Source: JANMJD01 sp963828405 (GTDB lineage: Bacteria; Actinomycetota; Acidimicrobiia; Acidimicrobiales; Ilumatobacteraceae). Taken from it: 64,000 nt of DNA. The translations under genes were made by a program, and so were the position numbers. This document shows, one piece after another, positions 53,013 to 62,487 of this stretch. Under the pieces are notes generated by a model that was given only the letters and a program-made list of their open reading frames with translations, was not told where the DNA came from and searched no databases. Where the stretch lies: NCBI GenBank assembly GCA_963828405.1, contig CAWHEG010000031.1, forward strand, positions 3,162,001-3,226,000, in the 5' to 3' direction. Each line of letters starts with the position of its first letter. Position 1 is the first letter of the stretch.

Positions 53013-53978
53013 TCAGGGTGACCCGACGGTAGCGATGTAGTGGTCGGCGACCGCCTGGGCGTCGATCGCCGTTCCCACCTCGACGACGCCCCCGTCGAGG
53101 GCATTGACATGCCGGTGCTCCGTCGGACGGCGCTCCACGACGAGCTGACCGTGGGTCAGGCGGCCCTCACACTCCACCGCCACCAGGTGGGGCTCCGTCG
53201 TCAGGAGTTGGCGGTGCTCGAAGCAGATGACGGCGCCGGCGTCGCCCAGCGGAGCGCCCGGGAAACTCCAGATCTCACGTGAGCGTGTCATCACGGCTGC
53301 GGCGAGGCGCGCCGATCGGCGTCCGCTCGACGCCAGGCAGTCGACGCCGGCCTGATCGAGTACGACCGGGTTGAACACGTCGAGGCCGTAGAGGATGACC
53401 GGCAGGTCGGAGGCGACGACGATCTGGGCGGCCTCGGGGTCGGCGATGAAGTTGAACTCCGCCGCCGCGGTGGTGTTACCGCCGACGAACGCCGATCCGC
53501 CCATCACGAACACCGACCCGAGCCGGGCGGCCACATCGGGGCGCTCGAGGATCAGCCGGGCGACGTTGGTCAGTGGGCCGACGGCCACCAGATGCACCCC
53601 CTGGCGACCGAGGACCAGGTCGCTGAGCAGGTCGATCGCCGGGCGCCTGTCCAATGGCCAGTGCGGACCCAGGGAGATCCCACCGAGGCCGTCGACGCCG
53701 TGCACATCGGCGGCGCGGACCACGGGCCCCGACAACGGGCGGTCCGCCCCTGCGGCGACCGGGATGGGATCGTTCTCGGTGGCGCCGAGCACGCCGAGGG
53801 TATTGGGGACTACGTACTCGAGGCCGACGTTCCCGGCGACGCACGTGACCCCGAGCACCTCGAGTCCGGGCGCCGCCATCGTGTAGATCAGCGCCAGGGC
53901 ATCGTCCATCCCCGTATCGACGTCGAGGATGACAGGTATCGGCTCCCGGCGGGTCGCTTGTGAGGCTGCGCCAGTCAT
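53013..53978 (-). CDS. Inosine-uridine nucleoside N-ribohydrolase family enzyme
   Basis: 321-residue nucleoside hydrolase that splits ribonucleosides into base and ribose. The calcium-binding motif DVDTGMDDA sits at residues 19-27. Further family blocks are GVTCVAGNVGLEYVVPNTL, VHLVAVGPLTNVARLI, FVMGGSAFVGGNTTAAAEFN (with the Asn/Glu sugar contacts), and a C-terminal GDAGAVICFE. It lies 5 bases after the permease gene of a nucleoside uptake system, so imported nucleosides would be cleaved directly. Base preference cannot be read from sequence. The start at 53978 (MTGAASQ) gives the motif at the usual distance. Confidence 0.92.
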   Translation of the reverse strand: MTGAASQATRREPIPVILDVDTGMDDALALIYTMAAPGLEVLGVTCVAGNVGLEYVVPNTLGVLGATENDPIPVAAGADRPLSGPVVRAADVHGVDGLGGISLGPHWPLDRRPAIDLLSDLVLGRQGVHLVAVGPLTNVARLILERPDVAARLGSVFVMGGSAFVGGNTTAAAEFNFIADPEAAQIVVASDLPVILYGLDVFNPVVLDQAGVDCLASSGRRSARLAAAVMTRSREIWSFPGAPLGDAGAVICFEHRQLLTTEPHLVAVECEGRLTHGQLVVERRPTEHRHVNALDGGVVEVGTAIDAQAVADHYIATVGSP

Positions 53979-53983
53979 CGGCC

Positions 53984-55252
53984 TCAGCCGCCACCCTTGC
54001 GATAGACCCGTCCGGCCGCTGCGGGTGGTCTGAGTCGCTTGGTGAAGAAGATCAGCACGACGAGCACGATGACGTAGGGCAGGATCGCCGCCCACCAGTC
54101 GGGGAGGGTGTCGGCGAGCAGGTACCACAGCAGCGCCAGGCCGCCGAACGCGCCGGCGAGGATCGAGTCGGTGCGGCTCCGGCGGACGATTGCCGACGCC
54201 ATGATCCCGAACATCGCGATCGCGGTAACCAGCATCAGTGAGTGCGATGCCTTGCCATCGAGATCCTGCAGGTCGAGGGCGAACGGATAACCGAAGAGCA
54301 TCGCCCCGCCGAACACCCCCGAGGGCCGCCAGTTGCCGAAGATCAGGGCGGCCAGGCCGATGAAGCCACGCCCGGTCGTCTGCCCCTCCTTGTAGATCCC
54401 CGAGAGTTCCTGGCTGGCGATGAACGCCCCGCCGAGGCCAGCGAGGGCGCCGCTGGTCGCCACACCGACGTACTTGTAGAAGTAGATGTTGATCCCCTGC
54501 GCCTCGCCCGCCTCGGGCCGCTCGCCGCTGATCCGCAGACGCAGCCCGAACCTGGTCCGCCACAGCAGCCAGGTGATCGTCGGGAGCAGGGCCAAGGTGA
54601 TCACGGTGACCCACGACATGTTGCTGACCAGCCCGCGGGCGAAGCCGGTGATGTCGGAGACGAAGATACCAGTCCTGTTTCGTGAACCACCCGAGCAGGT
54701 CGGGCGTCTTCCATCCGAACAGGTCGCCGCCGGCGACGAACGGGAAGGTCATCCGCCCGACGGTCGGCACACGGGGCGACTGGGTGATCGACCCGCCGAA
54801 CTCCTTGTACTTGACGTTGAAGATCTCCGACGACAGGAAGCGGGCGAGCCCTGGGCCGAGGATGTTGATCGCCACGCCCGAGATCACATGGTCGACGCCG
54901 AACTGCACGGTGGCGAGCGCATGGAGCAGACCGCCGAGCGCGCCGCCCAGCGACGCCGAAGAACAGCCCCCACCAGGCCCCGAACTCGAGCGCCCCCCAG
55001 GCGCCGAACCAGGTACCGAGGACCATCATCCCCTCGAGGCCGATGTTGACGACCCCGGCACCGTTCGGCGAACAGCCCGCCGAGCCCGGCGAGCAGGATC
55101 GGGACGCCCCAGCGCAGCATCGCCCGCGACGAGCCCTGGGCCGTCAACAGGCTCGTGTCGTCGATGCCCTGCACGATGTTGAGCACGAGGATGCCGACGG
55201 CCGCGTACAGCGCCCAGCGGGCCCAGGCGGGGAGGTTCTTGACGTAGTTCAT
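53984..55252 (-). CDS. Nucleoside ABC transporter permease (three frameshifts)
   Basis: Permease of the BMP-dependent nucleoside type. Four reading-frame pieces combine to one protein of about 420 residues. The start MNYVKNLPAWARWALYAAVG is at 55252. The frame changes near 55060 (dropping one base gives ERAGVVNIGLEGMM), near 54946-54948 (gives GVAGGALGGLLHALATVQFG), and near 54666 (gives QDWYFVSDITGFARGL). Intact blocks are GVDHVISGVAINILG and ERPEAGEAQGINIYFYKYVG plus about eight TM helices. Each change is explained by a single extra base, so the true gene is probably intact. It overlaps the second permease by 4 bases. Confidence 0.85.
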
Positions 55253-56366
55253 GCCGGCACCCCCGCCAGCGCTGCCGACGCCGTCCTGGCCTCGTCGCGT
55301 TCCCTGGCACGTTGGGCGACCTGATAGGCGACGACGGCGGACAGGATGATCAATCCCTGCATGATCTGGACGATTTCCCGCGACGCCGATCCGGTGTTCT
55401 GCAGAATGCCCGACGAGATGTCGAGGAAGGCGAAGATCAGCGCAGCAGCGAGCGCCCCGAGCGCGCTGTTGCGCCCGAGCAGGGCGACGGCGATGCCGGC
55501 GAAACCGAGGTTCTGGATCGGATTGGCGGGGAAGATGCCGCTGCCCATGATCTCGGTCATCCCGACGAGGCCGGCCACCGCGCCCGACAGCACCATCGCC
55601 GTCACCACCATCCGCTTCGGCGACACCCCGCCGGCCTGGGCGGCGAACGGGTTGGCGCCACTGGCCCGCAGATCGAAGCCGAACCGGGAGCGGTTGACCA
55701 CGATGTGGTAGGCCACTCCGACGACGATGGCGACGGCGAGCACCCCGGTCAGCTGGCGATCCCGCCCGATCTTGCGGGTGAAGATCTCGACGATGCCGTT
55801 CAGGTTCGGGATCCGGCCGGACTCGTCGATCTCGGCCGTGCCGACCCGTGTGACGTTGCCACCCAACCCCCCGCCGGCCTGCCAGGCCTTCAGGCCGGCG
55901 ACGATGAACCCCGACGTGGCGATGGCATTGAGCATGATCGTCGAGATCACCTCGTGGATCCCCCTGGTGACCTTGAGTACCCCGGCCACGCCCGAATAGG
56001 CGGCTCCCACGGTCATCGCCACCAGTAGCACGACTGCGATGTGCAGCGGGGCGGGGAGGTGGACGAGGCCGCCAACCTCGGCTGCGACCAGGGCGGCGAG
56101 CAGGTACTGGCCCTCGACGCCGATGTTGAACAGGTTCATCCGGAACCCGATCGCCGCGGCGATCCCCGAGATGTACAGCGGGGTCGCTCGGTTGAGGATG
56201 TCGATGATCGTCTCCAGCTTGCTTGCGTGCCGGAGCATGTCCCCGTACGCCCGCAACGGGTTGCTCCCGGCGATCAGGAGCACGATCGAGGAGGCGACGA
56301 CGGCGAAGACGAGCGCCATCATCGGTGCCGATGCGGCGAGGCGGATGCGACGCAACGTGGAGGCGG

Positions 56367-56370
<4 letters not shown>
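55249..56370 (-). CDS. Nucleoside ABC transporter permease
   Basis: 373-residue membrane protein with about nine or ten TM helices. The helices begin with MMALVFAVVASSIVLLIAGS, then RATPLYISGIAAAIGFRMNL and FNIGVEGQYLLAALVAAE, the family signature in the membrane-embedded domain. Further blocks are GVLKVTRGIHEVISTIMLNA (the ATPase-contact loop) and ASGANPFAAQAGGVSPKRMV. It heterodimerises with the neighbouring permease to form the membrane channel of the uptake system. It overlaps the ATPase stop (ATGA) and the next permease start. Confidence 0.93.
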
Positions 56371-57890
<1,520 letters not shown>

Positions 57891-57910
57891 CAGCGCCCCC
57901 GGAAAAGGTC

Positions 57911-57944
57911 GAATCGGGGCCGGACTCTAGTCCAGCCCCGATTC
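57911..57944 (-). terminator. Long hairpin between BMP lipoprotein and transporter genes
   Basis: A perfect 10-bp stem (GAATCGGGGC with GCCCCGATTC) encloses a second, nearly continuous stem (GGACT with AGTCC). It lies between the lipoprotein stop and the ATPase start, where attenuating hairpins often raise binding-protein levels over the transporter. A smaller hairpin (TCCCGC-ACT-GCGGGA, 57964-57978) lies nearer the lipoprotein stop. Confidence 0.65.
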
Positions 57945-57997
57945 GTTCACGTCGCTTCAAGATTCCCGCACTGCGGGATCACCCCACTGGGGATCGA

Positions 57998-59114
57998 TCA
58001 CGCCTTCGCCGGATCGGTCGGCACAACGATCTTGCCGCTGACGATGTCGGCTTTGAACGCTTCCAGCTTGTCGGCGATGTCATCGACGAACCCGCCCGAA
58101 GTCGAGTAACCGACTCCGTCGACCGACAGGTCGTAGGTGGTCGGACCGCCGACGACCTTGCCGTCGATGTGGGCCTTGATGATCTGGTACACGGCAACGT
58201 CGACGCGCTTGAGCATCGAGGTGAGGATGTAGTCCTTCACCGCCGCGTCGGAGGTGTTGTACTGGTCGCTGTCGACACCGATCGCCCACACCTTGGAGCC
58301 GGACTCGTCGCTCGTGGCCTTGGCGGCCTCGAAGAGCCCGGCGCCGGAGCCGCCGGCGGCGTGGTAGACGATGTCGGCTCCGCCGGCGTACATCGCGCTC
58401 GGCGATGTCACGGGCGCGGTCGGGAGCGTTGAACCCGTCGAAGTCGGGGGCCTCGGTGATGTACTCCGAGGTGATCTTGATGTCGGGATTGACCGCCTTC
58501 GCGCCGGCCATGAAGCCCGCCTCGAAGCGCTCGATCAGGCCACCGACGCCCTTGACTCCGCCGATGAAGCCGAGCTGGCCGGTCTTGCTCTTCAGCGCCG
58601 CAGCGGCGCCGACGAGAAACGAGCCCTGCTGTTCGGAGAAGACCAGGCCGGCGATGTTCGGGCCGTACGGGGCCGGGCTGGCACCCGAGAAGTCGAGCAT
58701 GCCCGAGTCGATCACCCCGAAGGTCTTGTCGGGGTTGGCCTTGCCGACAGCGGCCGCGTCGGCCTCGAAAAGGAATCCGACGGCGACCACGATGTCACTC
58801 GAGGCGGCGGCGAGGTCGAGCAGTTCCTTGCGGTTCGAGCCGTCGTCGTTGGGCGACGCCTCGGTGTAGGTGATCCCGAGTTCGGCCTTGGCCTTCTCGA
58901 TACCCGCCGCAGCCGCGTCGTTGAACGACTGGTCGCCACGTCCACCGATGTCGAAGACCAGGCCGACCTTGGGCCCGGCCGGTGCCGGGGCAGCGGTCGT
59001 GGCCGCGATGGTCGCGGCGGTTGCGGCGGGCTCGGATGCCGAGTCACTGCCGCATGCCGACAGCGCCAGCGCGCTGACACCGAGAAGTGCGCCGAAGCGC
59101 GTCGTCTTTCTCAT
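57998..59114 (-). CDS. BMP family nucleoside-binding lipoprotein (frameshifted)
   Basis: Substrate-binding lipoprotein of the BMP (PnrA/TmpC) family. A signal peptide with lipobox LSAC (Cys 21) is followed by an Ala/Thr spacer and the fold: VGLVFDIGGRGDQSFNDAAA, AVGFLFEADAAAVGKANPDK, and AGLVFSEQQGSFLVGAAAAL with FIGGVKG. The frame changes near 58395-58401. Dropping one C gives DRARDIAEAMYAGGADIVYH, and the last 130 residues continue as YHAAGGSGAGLFEAAK to the stop. About 371 residues after repair, normal for the family. It is the first gene of the operon, has AGGGGGAG before the ATG, and should have its promoter in 59115-59285. Confidence 0.9.
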
Positions 59115-59285
59115 GGGTACTCCCCCTGGAGTTGATCGATGATTCCGAGCGAGAACGCCTCGCCCGATGCCGATGCTACCGCGTGGCCGCGACCTGCCGG
59201 GTGACGATGGCTTCCGGTCGACGGGAAGGGCGCCTCCCGAACCGGTGCCGGCCCACCCCTCGGCGCCCGACTACGGTCCGATGTC

Positions 59286-60284
59286 GTGCCCGGTCGAACG
59301 TTGCGTCGCAGACTGATGTCGGTGCCCGCGCTGATGAGCGTCGCCGTGCTGCTCGTCGTGCTCAGCCCGGTCTGGCTCCCGCTCAGTGCCCTCGCCGATC
59401 TGGTCCGCGGCCGTTTCCGCCTGCCGACGGCCCGGCTGATGGCCTTCGGCACCGGCTGGGCGTGGATGGAGTCGATCGGCATCCTCCGCGCCGGCGGTCT
59501 GTGGCTCACCCGCCGCGCCGGCGACGAGACGGCCCACTACCGGTTGATGACCTGGTGGGCGGCCAGTCTGATGCGGGTGCTGCGGGCGACCACCGGCATC
59601 CGGATCGAGGTCGCTGGCGTCGAGGCCATCCAGCCCGGCCGGGCCGTCGTACTCTGCCGCCACGCCAGCCTGGCCGACTCGCTGGTGTCGGCCTGGGTGG
59701 TGACGACGGTGGGCGCCAAGCAGCCCCGTTACGTGCTCAAGACCGAGTTGCAGTCCGACCCGTGTCTCGACATCGTCGGCAACCGCCTGCCCCACCACTT
59801 CCTCGACCGCACGGCCGACGACGTGGCCGGCGAGCTCGAGGCGTTGCGCCGGCTGACGGCCTACAAGGGTGGCCTCGGAGCCGACGAGGTCGGGGTGATC
59901 TTCGCCGAGGGCACTCGGGCATCACCGGGCAAGCGGCAGCGGGCGCTGGCCAAGATCGGCGAGCGGGATCCGGTCCGGGCCGAGCGGCTCGGCGCCCTGC
60001 GACACCTCCTCCCGCCCCGCCCGGCCGGCTCGCGGGCGCTGCTCCAGGGTGACCCGGGCGCCGACGTGGTGCTCGCCTGGCATGTGGGCTTCGAGGGTCT
60101 GAGTGACTTCGCCGGGATCCTGCGCCACCTCGCCCGTCGACCGCCGGTCGTCCGGTTCGCGATGAAGCGGGTGCCGCGTGGCGAGGTCCCCGTCGACGAC
60201 GAGGCCGCCTTCCAGGACTGGCTCGACGGCGTCTGGCTCCGGATGGACGCCGACGTCGACGCGATGCTCGGCCCACCGTCGTGA
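59286..60284 (+). CDS. PlsC-like lysophospholipid acyltransferase family protein
   Basis: 332-residue membrane acyltransferase. N-terminal TM segment about 13-38, then the acyltransferase core: HASLAD (H-x4-D, about 126-131) and FAEGTRASPGKRQRAL (the glycerol-phosphate binding motif with EGTR, about 207-222). The segment between, RYVLKTELQSDPCLDIVGNR, is also typical. By family it would acylate a lysophospholipid or related acceptor at the inner membrane leaflet. The C-terminal 80 residues are specific to this subgroup. GTG 59286 is used; an in-frame ATG 10 codons later is possible. The stop overlaps the next start by 4 bases. Confidence 0.85.
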   Translation: MPGRTLRRRLMSVPALMSVAVLLVVLSPVWLPLSALADLVRGRFRLPTARLMAFGTGWAWMESIGILRAGGLWLTRRAGDETAHYRLMTWWAASLMRVLRATTGIRIEVAGVEAIQPGRAVVLCRHASLADSLVSAWVVTTVGAKQPRYVLKTELQSDPCLDIVGNRLPHHFLDRTADDVAGELEALRRLTAYKGGLGADEVGVIFAEGTRASPGKRQRALAKIGERDPVRAERLGALRHLLPPRPAGSRALLQGDPGADVVLAWHVGFEGLSDFAGILRHLARRPPVVRFAMKRVPRGEVPVDDEAAFQDWLDGVWLRMDADVDAMLGPPS

Positions 60285-61075
60285 CCGGAGCCCCGCAGGC
60301 GATGGTGATCGCCGCCGTCGTGATCGTCGTGGTGATGCTGGCCACCTGGCTGGTCAGCCTGGCGCTGCACAACGCCTCGATCGTCGACATCGTGTGGGGC
60401 CTCGGCTTCGTCGCCGTCGCCTGGGCCGTGCGCATCGTCGCCGACGGGAACGACGCCCGCCAGTGGCTGCTCGTGGCGATGACCTCGATCTGGGGTCTTC
60501 GCCTGGCCGGCTACCTGTTCCTGCGGAACCACGGGCAGGGCGAGGACTTCCGCTACCGGGCGATGCGCAAACGCCACGGCGCACGGTTCGGGATGATCAG
60601 CCTGGCCACGGTGTTCGGCGTCCAGGGCCTGCTGATGTGGATCGTGTCGCTGCCCGTGCAGCTCGGTCAGGTGCGTGCGAGCCCCTCGGTCGGCGTGCTC
60701 GCCGTCGTCGGCGTGGCGTTGTGGGCCACCGGCCTCGGCTTCGAGGCGGTAGGCGACGCGCAGCTGGCGGCGTTCAAACGGGATCCGGCCAATGCCGGCA
60801 CCGTGATGGACCGGGGTCTGTGGCGGTACACCCGCCATCCCAACTACTTCGGGGACGCCTGCGTCTGGTGGGGCATCGCCCTCGTCGCCGCCGAGGCCGG
60901 GATCGGCGCCCTCGGCATCGTCGGGGCGGTGGTGATGAACACGTTGCTGGTCCGGGTGTCCGGTGTGGCGCTGCTGGAGAAGTCGCTGGTCAAGCGGCGA
61001 GCCGGATACGCCGACTACATCGCCCGGACGTCGTCGTTCGTGCCCCGCCCACCTCGCCCGCGCCGATCCGCGTAG
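60281..61075 (+). CDS. DUF1295 (steroid 5-alpha-reductase-like) membrane protein
   Basis: 264-residue integral membrane protein of the DUF1295 family. About six TM helices are visible, with the early SIVDIVWGLGFVAVAW segment and the signature GLWRYTRHPNYFGDACVWWG near residues 184-203, followed by MNTLLVRVSGVALLEKSLVK. The family is related to steroid reductases and isoprenylcysteine methyltransferases; its substrate here is unknown, with lipid modification plausible beside an acyltransferase. The start is GTG 60281, overlapping the previous stop (GTGA), so the two are co-translated. A strong terminator follows. Confidence 0.88.
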   Translation: MTGAPQAMVIAAVVIVVVMLATWLVSLALHNASIVDIVWGLGFVAVAWAVRIVADGNDARQWLLVAMTSIWGLRLAGYLFLRNHGQGEDFRYRAMRKRHGARFGMISLATVFGVQGLLMWIVSLPVQLGQVRASPSVGVLAVVGVALWATGLGFEAVGDAQLAAFKRDPANAGTVMDRGLWRYTRHPNYFGDACVWWGIALVAAEAGIGALGIVGAVVMNTLLVRVSGVALLEKSLVKRRAGYADYIARTSSFVPRPPRPRRSA

Positions 61076-61078
61076 CCG

Positions 61079-61104
61079 CGTCGGGCGCCGCGGTGCGCCC
61101 GACG
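61079..61104 (+). terminator. Hairpin terminator after the DUF1295 gene
   Basis: A perfect 9-bp stem (CGTCGGGCG with CGCCCGACG) and an 8-base loop begin 4 bases after the stop codon. No U-run follows. It separates the acyltransferase pair from the RTX-repeat gene. Confidence 0.7.
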
Positions 61105-61197
61105 GTGAGCTGTTGGGTCCGGCGACCTACGGCCACCCATAGTGTTCGGACTACACTGAGCGCAGCCGGACGGGACGGCGGTTTCAGGAGGCGGGCA

Positions 61198-62487
61198 ATG
61201 TCCATCGGGCGCAGGCATCGAGTGGTTGGGATCTGTACGGGCCTGGTGCTCGCCTCGTTCTGGGTCGGGGTTCCGCAGGCCGGAGCGGCGCGGACCTGGA
61301 CGCTGAGCCCCGACGGCACGGCGCTCATCGTCACCATCTCCGCCGGTGAGCCGGTCACCGCCAGTTGTACGGACGGCGTGGTACGTCTCGGTGCCGATCT
61401 GACCACCGGTGCGGCATGCGCACCACTCACCAGCCTGACGATCAACGGCTCCCCCTCGGCCGACAACTTCGACCTCCGGGGCATGTCGCCGACGGCGTTT
61501 CCACTGCTCCCCCGGCTGACGGTCAACACCAAGTCGGGCGCCGACACCGTCCTCGGCGGCCCGATGAAGGAGTTCGTCTCGGCCGGTGACGGCGACGACG
61601 TGGTCAGGTCCGGTCCCGGCAACGACCAGGTCAAGGGGGGCGCCGGCAACGACGTGCTGCTCGGCGACACCGGCGTCGACATCCTCACCGGCGACGGTGG
61701 CGATGACCGTCTCGAGGGCTGCCTCGGCCTGACCGGCTGCGTCGACGACGGGCGCAACACCCTGTACGGCGGAACGGGCAACGACCGCATCGTCGGCGGA
61801 CCGAACGCCGACCTCGTCCAGGGCAACGACGGCAACGACCGCCTGCAGGGCGGCCCCGGTGACGACGACGTGCTCGGCGGCAACGGCGACGACGTCGTCG
61901 ACGGCGACGGGTTCGAGTTCCGCCTCGGCACCGACCGGCTCGGCGGCGACGCCGGCTCCGACACGATCATCGGCAACAACCTCGACGTCGCCGGCGACGT
62001 GTCGCCCGAGGTCGACCACTTCCGCTGGAAGGTCACCTTCGACTCGTCCCCGATCCAGGCCGTGGCCATCGTGTCGGGTCAGGCCAACGACGACATCGAT
62101 CTCGAGGTGCTCAATCCGGGCACCTGGTCGGTGACCGGCCTGTTCGACGGCGCCGGGATCACCGTTCGCCAGGTGCGCACCGACCCGCTGTACAAGTGGC
62201 GTCTGAACTTCGACGGCTTCGTGCGGATCACGATGAGGATGAGCGCCGGCGACGACAAGCTCTACGTCGTGCCCAGCCCGTTCATGGTGGCGACCGTGCT
62301 CGGCGGGCCCGGCAGCGACCGGCTCAGCGTGCCGGTCACCGGCGACATCACCCAGGCGGTCGACACGGGGGCCAGCGTGCTCACGCCCGGCAACGTGCCG
62401 GTCGCCTACGCCGGCTTCGAGTCGGTCGTGCTGTGGAGCGCGGCGAACGCCAACCAGGCGCAGCAGGTCATCGCGGTCGGCGGCTGA
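61198..62487 (+). CDS. Secreted RTX/hemolysin-type calcium-binding repeat protein
   Basis: 429-residue exported protein. Signal peptide about 1-31 (hydrophobic VVGICTGLVLASFWVGV, then Ala-x-Ala cleavage region). Residues about 125-250 hold nonapeptide-type repeats such as GGAGNDVLLG, GGTGNDRIVG, GNDGNDRLQGG and GGNGDDVVDGDG, which bind calcium in a beta roll. The flanks are beta-rich with no recognised catalytic domain. Actinobacterial members are often Sec-exported with an ordinary signal peptide, as here. ATG 61198 has AGGAGG 6 bases upstream. It converges on the helicase gene and overlaps it by 20 bases. Confidence 0.87.
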   Translation: MSIGRRHRVVGICTGLVLASFWVGVPQAGAARTWTLSPDGTALIVTISAGEPVTASCTDGVVRLGADLTTGAACAPLTSLTINGSPSADNFDLRGMSPTAFPLLPRLTVNTKSGADTVLGGPMKEFVSAGDGDDVVRSGPGNDQVKGGAGNDVLLGDTGVDILTGDGGDDRLEGCLGLTGCVDDGRNTLYGGTGNDRIVGGPNADLVQGNDGNDRLQGGPGDDDVLGGNGDDVVDGDGFEFRLGTDRLGGDAGSDTIIGNNLDVAGDVSPEVDHFRWKVTFDSSPIQAVAIVSGQANDDIDLEVLNPGTWSVTGLFDGAGITVRQVRTDPLYKWRLNFDGFVRITMRMSAGDDKLYVVPSPFMVATVLGGPGSDRLSVPVTGDITQAVDTGASVLTPGNVPVAYAGFESVVLWSAANANQAQQVIAVGG

